Program-made: the position numbers and the translations under genes
Part shown: positions 1 to 12,060 of the stretch, one piece after another
Position numbering within the stretch: the stretch's first letter is position 1
How the letters are laid out: each line of letters begins with the position of its first letter
The notes under the pieces: generated by a model
Told to the model about the DNA's origin: nothing
What the model saw: only the letters and a program-made list of their open reading frames with translations
Databases searched by the model: none
NCBI RefSeq assembly: GCF_051014685.1
Contig: NW_027478597.1
Span: 186,001 to 250,000 of the forward strand
Origin: Ptiloglossa arizonensis
Taxonomy: Eukaryota; Arthropoda; Insecta; Hymenoptera; Colletidae
Length of the DNA stretch: 64,000 nt
Direction of reading: 5' to 3'

Positions 1-180
1 GAAGCAGAATTGCGAAAAATTTTTTGCCTTCTCAACCATTCCTTGTCTTCAAACTCCCATATCTCGCGAGCGGATTGACATAACCCAAAAATTCCTATTG
101 TAACTGAAAGTGGTAACTCGCCCGATCACAACGGTATGTGTATTTTTTCCCTAGGCCACTCTGGTTAAGCGTTTGGAGCA

Positions 181-356
181 GCAGAATTGCGGAAAATGTT
201 TTGCCTTCTCTACCATTTCTTGGCTTCAAACTCCCATATCTCGCGAACGGATTGACCTAACCCAAAAATTCCAATTGCGTCTGAACGTAGAAACTCGCCG
301 ATTACAACGGTATGTGTATTTTTTCCCAAGGCCACTCTGGTTAAGCGTTTGGAGCA
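181..356 (+). repeat. Representative satellite monomer (176 bp)
   Basis: One full monomer, given to show internal structure. The anchor GCAGAATTGC starts it. The conserved box TCCCATATCTCGCGAAC lies at 232-248, followed by GGATTGACCTAACCC and an A5 tract. The variable block here reads AATTGCGTCTGAACG, a variant typical of the first 4.3 kb. Then come ACAACGGTATGTG, a T6 tract and GGCCACTCTGGTTAAGCG. This copy is 176 bp because CGCCGATT replaces the usual CGCCCGATT. Its A- and T-tracts fall at about positions 12-16, 84-88 and 140-145 of the monomer. Confidence 0.95.
232..248 (-). other. CENP-B-box-like motif, representative of most monomers
   Basis: TCCCATATCTCGCGAAC on the plus strand gives GTTCGCGAGATATGGGA on the minus strand. 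Against NTTCGNNNNANNCGGGN this matches 8 of 9 fixed bases; the only mismatch is T for the first C of CGGG. The CCCG variant of the box keeps the same eight matches, because the change falls in an unconstrained position. Monomers with CTCCGATATC lose a further base, and those with CCATAACTC lose the central A. Binding is an inference. Confidence 0.35.
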
Positions 357-701
357 GCAGAATTGCGGAAAATGTTTTGCCTTCTCTACCATTTCTTGGC
401 TTCGAACTCCCATATCTCGCGAACGATTGACCTAACCCAAAAATTCCAATTGCGTCTGAACGTAGAAACTCGCCGACTACAACGGTATGTGTATTTTTTC
501 CCTAGGGCATTCTGGTTAAGCGTCTGGATCAGCAGAATTGCGAAAAATGTTTTGCCTTCTCTACCATTTCTTGGCTTCAAACTCCGATATCTCGCGAACG
601 GATTGACCTATCCAAACATTCAATTGCATCTGAAAGTAGAAACTCGCCCCGATTACAACGGTATGTGTATTTTTTCCCTAGGCCATTCTGGTTAAGCGTT
701 T

Positions 702-717
702 GGATCAGCGGATCAGC
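702..717 (+). repeat. 8-bp tandem microduplication
   Basis: GGATCAGC is present twice in direct succession (702-709 and 710-717). The corresponding monomer in the second HOR copy has a single GGATCAAC, so this is a recent slippage event in the left copy that makes its monomer longer than the rest. Confidence 0.9.
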
Positions 718-2308
718 AGAATTGCGAAAAATTGTGTGCCTTCTCAACCATTTCTTGGCTTCAAACTCCCATATCTCGCGAACGGATTGACCTAACACAA
801 AAATTCCTGTTGCGTGTGAAAGTAAAAACTCGCCCGATTACAACGGTATGTGTATTTTTTCCCTTGCCCATTCTGGTTAAGCGTTTGGAGCGGCAGAATT
901 GCGAAAAATTTGTTGTCTTCTCAACCATTTCTTAGTTTCAAATTCCCATATCTCGCGAACGGATTGACCTAACCCAAAAATTCCAATTGCGTCTGAACGT
1001 AGAAACTCGCCGATTACAACGGTATGTGTATTTTTTCCCTAGGCCACTCTGGTTAAGCGTTTGGAGCAGCAGAATTGCGGAAAATGTTTTGCCTTCTCTA
1101 CCATTTCTTGGCTTCAAACTCCCATATCTCGCGAACGGGTTGACCTAACCCAAAAATTCCTATTGTAACAGAAAGTGGAAACTCGCCCGATCACAACGGT
1201 ATGTGTATTTTTTCGCTAGGCCATTCTGGTTAAGCGTTTGGAGCAGCAGAAGTGCGAAAAATTTGTTGTCTTCTCAACCATTTCTTGGCTTCAAACTCCC
1301 ATATCTCCCGAACGGATTGAACTAACCCAAAAAATCCTATTGCATCTGAAAGTAGAAACTCGCCCGATTACAAAGGTATGTGTATTTTTTCCCTAGGCCA
1401 TTCTGGTTAAGCGTTTGGAGCAGCAGAATTGCGAAAAATTTGTTGTCTTCTCAACCATTTCTTAGCTTCAAAGTCCCATATCTCGCGAACGGGTTGACCT
1501 AACCCAAAAATTCCTATTGTAACTAAAAGTGGAAACTCGCCCGATTACAACGGTATGTGTATTTTTTTCGCGACCTAGGCCATTCTGGTTAATCTTTTGG
1601 AGCAGCAGAAGTGCGAAAAATTTGTTGTCTTCTCAACCATTTCTTGGTTTCAAACTCCCATATCTCGCGAACAGGTTGACCTAACCCAAAAATTCCTATT
1701 GTAACTGAAAGTGGAAACTCGCCCGATTACAACGGTATGTGTATTTTTTCCCTAGGCCACTCTGGTTAAGCGTTTGGAGCAGCAGAATTGCGAAAAATGT
1801 TTTGCCTTCTCTACCATTTCTTGGCTTCAAACTCCCATATCTCGCGAACGGATTGACCTAACCCAAAAATTCCAATTGCATCTGAACGTAGAAACTCGCC
1901 GATTACAACGGTATGTGTATTTTTTCCCTAGGGCATTCTGGTTAAGCGTTTGGATCAGCAGAATTGCGAAAAATTGTATGCCTTCTCAACCATTTCTTGG
2001 CTTCAAACTCTCATATCTCGCGAACGGATTGACCTAACCCAAAAATTTCTATTGCATCTGAAAGTAGAAACACGCCCGATTACAACGGTATGTGTATTTT
2101 TTCCCTAGGCCATTCTGGTGAAGCGTTTGGAGCAGCAGAATTGCGAAAAATTTGTTGTCTTCTCTACCATTTGTTGGCTTCAAATTCACATATCTCGCGA
2201 ACGGATTGACCTAACCGAAAAATTTCTATTGCATCTGAAAGCAGAAGCTCGCCCGATTACAACGGTATGTGTATTTTTTCGCTAGGCCATTCTGGTTAAG
2301 CGTTTGGA

Positions 2309-4340
2309 GAAGCAGAATTGCGAAAAATTTTTTGCCTTCTCAACCATTCCTTGTCTTCAAACTCCCATATCTCGCGAGCGGGTTGACATAACCCAAAAAT
2401 TCCTATTGTAACTGAAAGTGGAAACTCGCCCGATCACAACGGTATGTGTATTTTTTCCCTAGGCCACTCTGGTTAAGCGTTTGGAGCAGCAGAATTGCGG
2501 AAAATGTTTTGCCTTCTCTACCATTTCTTGGCTTCAAACTCCCATATCTCGCGAACGGATTGACCTAACCCAAAAATTCCAATTGCGTCTGAACGTAGAA
2601 ACTCGCCGATTACAACGGTATGTGTATTTTTTCCCTAGGCCACTCTGGTTAAGCGTTTGGAGCAGCAGAATTGCGGAAAATGTTTTGCCTTCTCTACCAT
2701 TTCTTGGCTTCGAACTCCCATGTCTCGCGAACGGATTGACCTAACCCAAAATTTCCAATTGCGTCTGAACGTAGAAACTGGCCGATTACAACGGTATGTG
2801 TATTTTTTCCCTAGGGCATTCTGGTTAAGCGTCTGGATCAGCAGAATTGCGAAAAATGTTTTGCCTTCTCTACCATTTCTTGGCTTCAAACTCCGATATC
2901 TCGCGAACGGATTGACCTATCCCAAAAATTCCAATTGCATCTGAAAGTAGAAACTCGCCCCGATTACAACGGTATGTGTATTTTTTCCCTAGGCCATTCT
3001 GGTTAAGCGTTTGGATCAACAGAATTGCGAAAAATTGTGTGCCTTCTCAACCATTTCTTGGCTTCAAACTCCCATATCTCGCGAACGGATTGACCTAACA
3101 CAAAAATTCCTGTTGCGTGTGAAAGTAAAAACTCGCCCGATTACAACGGTATGTGTATTTTTTCCCTTGCCCATTCTGGTTAAGCGTTTGGAGCGGCAGA
3201 ATTGCGAAAAATTTGTTGTCTTCTCAACCATTTCTTAGTTTCAAATTCCCATATCTCGCGAACGGATTGACCTAACCCAAAAATTCCAATTGCGTCTGAA
3301 CGTAGAAACTCGCCGATTACAACGGTATGTGTATTTTTTCCCTAGGCCACTCTGGTTAAGCGTTTGGAGCAGCAGAATTGCGGAAAATGTTTTGCCTTCT
3401 CTACGATTTCTTGGCTTCAAACTCCCATATCTCGCGAACGGGTTGACCTAACCCAAAAATTCCTATTGTAACAGAAAGTGGAAACTCGCCCGATCACAAC
3501 GGTATGTGTATTATTTCGCTAGGCCATTCTGGTTAAGCGTTTGGAGCAGCAGAAGTGCGAAAAATTTGTTGTCTTCTCAACCATTTCTTGGCTTCAAACT
3601 CCCATATCTCCCGAACGGATTGAACTAACCCAAAAAATCCTATTGCATCTGAAAGTAGAAACTCGCCCGATTACAAAGGTATGTGTATTTTTTCCCTAGG
3701 CCATTCTGGTTAAGCGTTTGGAGCAGCAGAATTGCGAAAAATTTGTTGTCTTCTCAACCATTTCTTAGCTTCAAAGTCCCATATCTCGCGAACGGGTTGA
3801 CCTAACCCAAAAATTCCTATTGTAACTAAAAGTGGAAACTCGCCCGATTACAACGGTATGTGTATTTTTTCGCTAGGCCATTCTGGTTAAGCTTTTGGAG
3901 CAGCAGAAGTGCGAAAAATTTGTTGTCTTCTCAACCATTTCTTGGTTTCAAACTCCCATATCTCGCGAACAGGTTGACCTAACCCAAAAATTCCTATTGT
4001 AACTGAAAGTGCAAACTCGCCCGATTACAACGTTATGTGTATTTTTTCCCTAGGCCACTCTGGTTAAGCGTTTGGAGCAGCAGAATTGCGAAAAATGTTT
4101 TGCCTTCTCTACCATTTCTTGGCTTCAAACTCCCATATCTCGCGAACGGATTGACCTAACCCAAAAATTCCAATTGCATCTGAACGTAGAAACTCGCCGA
4201 TTACAACGGTATGTGTCTTTTTTCCCTAGGGCATTCTGGTTAAGCGTTTGGATCAGCAGAATTGCGAAAAATTGTATGCCTTCTCAACCATTTCTTGGCT
4301 TCAAACTCCCATATCTCGCGAACGGATTGACCTAACCCAA
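2309..4340 (+). repeat. 13-monomer HOR, copy 2 (11.5 monomers)
   Basis: This segment aligns with 1-2,040 monomer by monomer, including the rare TAACAGAAAGTGG, GGGTTGACC and GAACAGGTTGACC variants. Similarity to copy 1 stops near 4,340, where copy 1 continues with TTTCTATTGCATCTG but this copy continues with TTCCTGTTGCGTGAG. That switch marks a recombination junction between monomer classes. The copy is about 10 bp shorter than copy 1 over the shared part, which the copy 1 indels explain. Confidence 0.88.
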
Positions 4341-7300
4341 AAATTCCTGTTGCGTGAGAAAGTAAAAACTCGCCCGATTACAACGGTATGTTTATTTTTT
4401 CCTTAGGCCACTCTGGTTAAGCGTTTGGAGCAGCAGAATTGCGAAAAATGTTTTGCCTTCTCTACCATTTCTTGGCTTCAAACTCCGATATCTCGCGAAC
4501 GGATTGACCTATCCCAAAAAATCCTATTGCATCTGAAAGTAGAAACTCGCCCGATTACAAAGGTATGTGTATTTTTTCCCTAGGCCATTCTGGTTAAGCG
4601 TTTGGAGCAGCAGAATTGCGAAAAATGTTTTGCCTTCTCTACCATTTCTTGGCTTCAAACTCACATATCTCGCAAACGGATTGTCCTAACCCAAAAATTT
4701 CTATTGCATATGAAAGTAGAAACACGCCCGATTACAACGGTATGTGTATTTTTTCTCTAGGCCATTCTGGTTATGCGTTTGGAGCAGCAGAATTGCGAAA
4801 AATTTTTTGCCTTCTCAACCATTCCTTGTCTTCAAACTCCCATATCTCGCGAACGGATTGACCTAACCCAAAAATTCCTATTGTAACTGAAAGTAGAAAT
4901 TCGCCCGATTACAACGGTATGTGTATTTTTTCCCTAGGCCATTCTGGTTAAGCGTTTGGATCAGCAGAATTGCGAAAAATTTTATGCCTTCTCAACCATT
5001 TCTTGGCTTCAAACTCCCATATCTCGCGAACGGATTGACCTAACCCAAAAATTCCTGTTGCGTGTGAAAATAAAAACTCGCCCGAATACAACGGTATGTG
5101 TATTTTTTCCCTAGCCCATTCTGGTTAAGCGTTTAGAGCAGCAGAATTGCGAAAAATTTATTGTCTTCTCAACCATTTCTTGGCATCAAACTCCCATATC
5201 TCCCGAACTGATTGACCTAACCCAAAAAATCCTATTGCATCTGAAAGTAGAAACTCGCCCGATTACAAAGGTATGTGTTCTTTTTTCCCTAGGCCATTCT
5301 GGTTAAGCGTTTGGAGCAGCAGAATTGTGAAAAATTTTTTGCCTTCTTTACCATTTCTTGGCTTCAATCTCCCATATCTCGCGAACGGATAGACCTAACC
5401 CAAAAATTTCTATTGCATATGAAAGTAGAAACACGCCCGATTACAACGGTATGTGTATTTTTTCCCTAGGCCATTCTGGTTAAGCGTTTGGAGCAGCAGA
5501 ATTGCGAAAAATTTTTTGCCTTCTCAACCATTCCTTGTCTTCAAACTCCCATATCTCGCGAACGGATTGACCTAACCCAAACATTCCTATTGCAACTGAA
5601 AGTAGAAACTCGCCCGATTACAACGGTATGTGTATTTTTTCCCTAGGCCATTCTGGTTAAGCGTTTGGATCAGCAGAATTGCGAAAAATTGTATGCCTTC
5701 TCAACCATTTCTTGGCTTCAAACTCCCATATCTCGCGAACGGATTGACCTAACGCAAAAATTCCTGTTGCGTGTGAAAGTAAAAACTCGCCCGATTACAA
5801 CGGTATGTGTATTTTTTCCCTAGCCCATTCTGGTTAAGCGTTTCGAGCAGCAGAATTGCGAAAAATTTCTTGTCTTCTCAACCATTTCTTAACTTCAAAG
5901 TCCCATATCTCGCGAACGGATTGACCTGACCCAAAAACTCCTATTGCATCTGAAAGTAGAAACTCGCCCGATTACAACGGTATGCGTGTTTTTTCCCTAG
6001 GCCATTCTGGTTAAGCGCTTGGATCAGTAGAATTGCGAAAAATGTTTTGCCTTCTCTACCATTTCTTGGCTTCAAACTCCGATATCTCGCGAACGGGTTG
6101 ACCTAACCCAAAAATTCCTATTGTATCTGAAAGTGGAAACTCGCCCGATTACAACGGTATGTGTATTTTTTCCCTAGGCCACTCTGGTTAAGCGTTTGGA
6201 GCAGCAGAATTGCGAAAAATGTTTTGCCTTCTATACCATTTCTTGGTTTCAAACTCCCATATCTCGCGAACGGATTGACCTAACCCAAAAATTCCAATTG
6301 CATCTGAACGTAGAAACTCGCCGATTACAACGGTATGTGTATTTTTTCCCTAGCCCATTCTGGTTAAGCGTTTGGAGCAGCAGAATTGCGAAAAATTTGT
6401 TGTCTTCTCAACCATTTCTTAGCTTCAAAGTCCCATATCTCGCGAACGGATTGACCTAACCCAAAAACTCCTATTGCATCTGAAAGCATAAGCTCGCCCG
6501 ATTACAACGGTATGTGTATTTTTTCGCTAGGCCATTCTGGTTAAGCGTTTGGAGCAGCAGAAGTGCGAAAAATTTATTGTCTTCTCAACCATTTCTTGGC
6601 TTCAAACTCCCATATCTCCCGAACGGACTGACCTAACCCAAAAAATCCTATTGCATCTGAAAGTAGAAACTAGCCCGATTACAAAGGTATGTGTATTTTT
6701 TCCCTAGGCCATTCTGGTTAAGCGTTTGGAGCAGCAGAATTGCGAAAAATGTTTTGCCTTCTCTACCATTTCTTGGCTTCAAACTCACATATCTCGCAAA
6801 CGGATTGTCCTAATCCAAAAATTTCTATTGCATATGAAAGTAGAAACACGCCCGATTACAACGGTATGTGTATTTTTTCCCTAGCCCATTCTGGTTAAGC
6901 GTTTCGAGCAGCAGAATTGTGAAAAATTTGGTGTCTTCTCAACCATTTCTTAGCTTCAAACTCCCATATCTCGCGAACGGATTGACCTAACCCAAAAACT
7001 CCTATTGCATCTGAAAGTAGAAACTCGCCCGATTACAACGGTATGTGTATTTTTTCCCTAGGCCATTCTGGTTAAGCGTTTGGATCAGTAGAATTGCGAA
7101 AAATGTTTTGCCTTCTCTACCATTTGTTGGCTTCAACCTCCCATATCTCGCGAACGGATTGACCTAACCCAAAAATTCCTGTTGCGTGTGAAAGTAAAAA
7201 CTCGCCCGATTACATCGGTCTGTGTATTTTTTCCCCTTGCCCATTCTGGTTAAGCGTTTGGAGCAGCAGAATAGCGAAAAATTTGTTGTCTTCTCAACCA

Positions 7301-7929
7301 TTTCTTAGTTTCAAATTCCCATATCTCCCGAACGGATTGACCTAACCCAAAAAATCCTATTGCATCTGAAAGTAGAAACAAGCCCGATTACAAAGGTATG
7401 TGTATTTTTTCCCTAGGCCATTCTGGTTAAGCGTTTGGAGCAGCAGAATTGCGAAAAATTTGTTGTCTTCTCAACCATTTCTTGGCTTCAAACTCCCATA
7501 TCTCGCGAACGGATTGACCTAATCCAAAAATTTCTATTGCATCTGAAAGTAGAAACACGCCCGATTACAACGGTATGTGTATTTTTTCCCTAGGCCATTC
7601 TGGTTAAGCGTTTGGAGCAGCAGAATTGCGAAAAATTTGTTGTCTTCTCTACCATTTGTTGGCTTCAAATTCACATATCTCGCGAACGGATTGACCTAAC
7701 CCAAAAATTTCTATTGCATCTGAAAGCAGAAGCTCGCCCGATTACAACGGTATGTGTATTTTTTCGCTAGGCCATTCTGGTTAAGCGATTGGAGCAGCAG
7801 AAGTGCGAAAAATTTGTTGTCTTCTCAACCATTTCTTGGCTTCAAACTCCCATATCTCCCGAACGGATTGACCTAACCCAAAAAATCCTATTGCATCTGA
7901 AAGTAGAAACTCGCCCGATTACAAAGGTA
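4341..7929 (+). repeat. Satellite mosaic with 6- and 12-monomer spacings
   Basis: About 20 monomers of mixed classes. TTTCGAGCAG occurs at 5,841 and 6,902, and GGATCAGTAG at 6,021 and 7,082, both 1,061 bp (6 monomers) apart. The rare variant TCACATATCTCGCAAACGG occurs at 4,661 and 6,785, 2,124 bp (12 monomers) apart. The class order GTAACTG, GGATCAG/TGTATG, TCGAGCAG and GGATCAGTAG that dominates later parts of the array first appears here. Nothing other than satellite is present. Confidence 0.85.
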
Positions 7930-10040
7930 TGTGTATTTTTTCCCTAGGCCATTCTGGTTAAGCGTTTGGAGCAGCAGAATTGCGAAAAATTTGTTGTCTT
8001 CTCAACCATTTCTTAGCTTCAAAGTCCCATATCTCGCGAACGGATTGACCTAACCCAAAAACTCCTATTGCATCTGAAAGCAGAAGCTCGCCCGATTCCA
8101 ACGGTATGTGTATTTTTTCGCTAGGCCATTCTGGTTAAGCGTTTGGAGCAGCAGAAGTGCGAAAAATTTGTTGTCTTCTCAAACATTTCTTGGCTTCAAA
8201 CTCCCATATCTCCCGAACGGACTGACCTCACCCAAAAAATCCTATTGCATCTGAAAGTAGAAACTCGCCCGATTACAAAGGTATGTGTATTTTTTCCCTA
8301 GGCAATTCTGGTTAAGCGTGTGGAGCAGCAAAATTGTGAACAATTTTTTGCCTTCTCTACCATTTCTTGGCTTCAAACTCCCATATCTCCCGAACGGATT
8401 GACCTAACCCAAAAAATCCTATTGCATCTGAAAGTAAAAACTCGCCCGATTACAACGGTATGTGTATTTTTTCCCTAGCCCATTCTGGTTAAGCGTTTCG
8501 AGCAGCAGAATTGCGAAAAATTTCTTGTCTTCTCAACCATTTCTTAACTTTAAAGTCCCATATCTCGCGAACGGATTGACCTAACCCAAAAACTCCTATT
8601 GCATCTGAAAGTAGAAACTCGCCCGATTACAACGGTATGCGTGTTTTTTCCCTAGGCCATTCTGGTTAAGCGTTTGGATCAGTAGAATTGCGAAAAATGT
8701 TTTGCCTTCTCTACCATTTCTTGGCTTCAAACTCCCATATCTCGCGAACGGATTGACCTAACCCAAAAATTCCTGTTGCGTGTGAAAGTAAAAACTCGCC
8801 CGATTACAACGGTGTGTGTATTTTTTCCCCTTGCCCATTCTGGTTAAGCGTTTGGAGCAGCAGAATTGCGAAAAATTTGTTGTCTTCTCAACCATTTCTT
8901 AGTTTCAAATTCCCATATCTCGCGAACGGATTGACCTAACCCAAAAATTCCAATTGCATCTGAAAGCAGAAGCTCGCCCGATTCCAACGGTATGTGTATT
9001 TTTTCGCTAGGCCATTCTGGTTAAGCGTTTGGAGCAGCAGAAGTGCGAAAAATTTGTTGTGTTCTCAACCATTTCTTGGCTTCAAACTCCCATATCTCCC
9101 GAACGGATTGACCTAACCCAAAAAATCCTATTGCATCTGAAAGTAGAAACTCGCCCGATTACAAAGGTATGTGTATTTTTTCCCTAGGCCATTCTGGTTA
9201 AGCGTTTGGAGCAGCAGAATTGCGAAAAATTTGTTGTCTTCTCAACCATTTCTTGGCTTCAAACTCCCATATCTCGCGAACGGATTGACCTAACCCAAAA
9301 ATTTCTATTGCATCTGAAAGTAGAAACACGCCCGATTACAACGATATGTGTATTTTTTCCCTAGGCCATTCTGGTTAAGCGTTTGGAGCAGCAGAATTGC
9401 GAAAAATTTGTTGTCTTCTCTACCATTTGTTGGCTTCAAATTCACATATCTCGCGAACGGATTGACCTAACCCAAAAATTTCTATTGCATCTGAAAGCAG
9501 AAGCTCGCCCGATTACAACGGTATGTGTATTTTTTCGCTAGGCCATTCTGGTTAAGCGTTTGGAGCAGCAGAAGTGCGAAAAATTTGTTGTCTTCTCAAC
9601 CATTTCTTGGCTTCAAACTCCCATATCTCCCGAACGCATTGACCTAACCCAAAAAATCCTATTGCATCTGGAAGTAGAAGCTCGCCCGATTACAAAGGTA
9701 TGTGTATTTTTTGCCTAGGCCATTCTGGTTAAGCGTTTGGAGCAGCAGAATTGCGAAAAATTTGTTGTCTTCTCAACCATTTCTTAGCTTCAAAGTCCCA
9801 TATCTCGCGAACGGATTGACCTAACCCAAAAACTCCTATCGCATCTGAAAGCAGAAGCTCGCCCGATTCCAACGGTATGTGTATTTTTTCGCTAGGCCAT
9901 TCTGGTTAAGCGTTTGGAGCAGCAGAATTGCGAAAAATTTGTTGTCTTCTCAACCATTTCTTGGCTTCAAACTCCCATATCTCCCGAACGGACTGACCTC
10001 ACCCAAAAAATCCTATTGCATCTGAAAGTAGAAACTCGCC
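7930..10040 (+). repeat. 12-monomer HOR, copy 1
   Basis: Diagnostic variants repeat 2,125 bp later in the next copy: GGATCAGTAG at 8,676 and 10,801, GCGTGTGGAGCAGCAAAATT near 8,316 and 10,441, GACTGACCTCACCC near 8,219 and 10,344, and GATTCCAACGG near 8,095 and 10,220. From about 9,340 the matching offset drops to 1,948 bp (11 monomers), as shown by ACGATATG at 9,341 and 11,289, so the next copy has lost one monomer. Confidence 0.85.
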
Positions 10041-12060
10041 CGATTACAAAGGTATGTGTATTTTTTCCCTAGGCCATTCTGGTTAAGCGTTTGGAGCAGC
10101 AGAATTGCGAAAAATTTGTTGTCTTCTCAACCATTTCTTAGCTTCAAAGTCCCATATCTGGCGAACGGATTGACCTAACCCAAAAACTCCTATTGCATCT
10201 GAAAGCAGAACCTCGCCCGATTCCAACGGTATGTGTATTTTTGCGCTAGGCCATTCTGGTTAAGCGTTTGGAGCAGCAGAAGTGCGAAAAATTTGTTGTC
10301 TTCTCAAACATTTCTTGGCTTCAAACTCCCATATCTCCCGAACGGACTGACCTCACCCAAAAAATCCTATTGCATCTGAAAGTAGAAACTCGCCCGATTA
10401 CAAAGGTATGTGTATTTTTTCCCTAGGCCATTCTGGTTAAGCGTGTGGAGCAGCAAAATTGTGAACAATTTTTTGCCTTCTCTACCATTTCTTGGCTTCA
10501 AACTCCCATATCTCCCGAACGGATTGACCTAACCCAAAAAATCCTATTGCATCTGAAAGTAAAAACTCGCCCGATTACAACGGTATGTGTATTTTTTCCC
10601 TAGCCCATTCTGGTTAAGCGTTTCGAGCAGCAGAATTGCGAAAAATTTCTTGTCTTCTCAACCATTTCTTAACTTTAAAGTCCCATATCTCGCGAACGGA
10701 TTGACCTAACCCAAAAACTCCTATTGCATCTGAAAGTAGAAACTCGCCCGATTACAACGGTATGCGTGTTTTTTCCCTAGGCCATTCTGGTTAAGCGTTT
10801 GGATCAGTAGAATTGCGAAAAATGTTTTGCCTTCTCTACCATTTCTTGGCTTCAAACTCCCATATCTCGCGAACGGATTGACCTAACCCTAAAATTCCTG
10901 TTGCGTGTGAAAGTAAAAACTCGCCCGATTACAACGGTGTGTGTATTTTTTCCCCTTGCCCATTCTGGTTAAGCGTTTGGAGCAGCAGAATTGCGAAAAA
11001 TTTGTTGTCTTCTCAACCATTTCTTAGTTTCAAATTCCCATATCTCGCGAACGGATTGACCTAACCCAAAAATTCCAATTGCATCTGAAAGCAGAAGCTC
11101 GCCCGATTCCAACGGTATGTGTATTTTTTCGCTAGGCCATTCTGGTTAAGCGTTTGGAGCAGCAGAAGTGCGAAAAATTTGTTGTGTTCTCAACCATTTC
11201 TTGGCTTCAAACTCCCATATCTCCCGAACGGATTGACCTAACCCAAAAAATCCTATTGCATCTGAAAGTAGAAACACGCCCGATTACAACGATATGTGTA
11301 TTTTTTCCCTAGGCCATTCTGGTTAAGCGTTGGGAGCAGCAGAATTGCGAAAAATTTGTTGTCTTCTCTACCATTTGTTGGCTTCAAATTCACATATCTC
11401 GCGAACGGATTGACCTAACCCAAAAATTTCTATTGCATCTGAAAGCAGAAGCTCGCCCGATTACAACGGTATGTGTATTTTTTCGCTAGGCCATTCTGGT
11501 TAAGCGTTTGGAGCAGCAGAAGTGCGAAAAATTTGTTGTCTTCTCAACCATTTCTTGGCTTCAAACACCCATATCTCCCGAACGCATTGACCTAACCCAA
11601 AAAATCCTATTGCATCTGGAAGTAGAAGCTCGCCCGATTACAAAGGTATGTGTATTTTTTGCCTAGGCCATTCTGGTTAAGCGTTTGGAGCAGCAGAATT
11701 GCGAAAAATTTGTTGTCTTCTCAACCATTTCTTAGCTTCAAAGTCCCATATCTCGCGAACGGATTGACCTAACCCAAAAACTCCTATCGCATCTGAAAGC
11801 AGAAGCTCGCCCGATTCCAACGGTATGTGTATTTTTTCGCTAGGCCATTCTGGTTAAGCGTTTGGAGCAGCAGAATTGCGAAAAATTTGTTGTCTTCTCA
11901 ACCATTTCTTGGCTTCAAACTCCCATATCTCCCGAACGGACTGACCTCACCCAAAAAATCCTATTGCATCTGAAAGTAGAAACTCGCCCGATTACAAAGG
12001 TATGTGTATTTTTTCCCTAGGCCATTCTGGTTAAGCGTGTGGAGCAGCAGAATTGTGAAC
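10041..12060 (+). repeat. 12-monomer HOR, copy 2, one monomer deleted
   Basis: This follows copy 1 at 2,125 bp spacing up to about 11,275. There the sequence jumps from the GCATCTGAAAGTAG part of one monomer directly to ACACGCCCGATTACAACGAT, which copy 1 has one monomer further on. The junction is in register, so the deletion removed exactly one period, as expected for unequal exchange. A third occurrence of the GCGTGTGGAGCAGCAG variant near 12,036 suggests a partial third unit. Confidence 0.82.

Larger units (their letters stand above)
1..2308 (+). repeat. 13-monomer HOR, copy 1
   Basis: GAAGCAGAATTGCG at 1 recurs at 2,309 in the same context, and the monomers that follow match in order: a GTAACTG monomer, two AATTGCGTCTGAACG monomers, a GGATCAG monomer, a CTGTTGCGTGTG monomer and so on. 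The repeat is 2,308 bp. Relative to copy 2 it carries an 8-bp tandem duplication of GGATCAGC at 702-717, a 5-bp insertion (TCGCGACCTAGG instead of TCGCTAGG) near 1,569, and small deletions near 424 and 611. The last ~270 bp (2,040-2,308) have no counterpart in copy 2. Confidence 0.9.

Noticed and set aside
76..84. Telomeric array based on CCTAACCC
   Set aside because: Only one octamer per 177 bp; no consecutive TTAGGG units, so this is not telomeric repeat.
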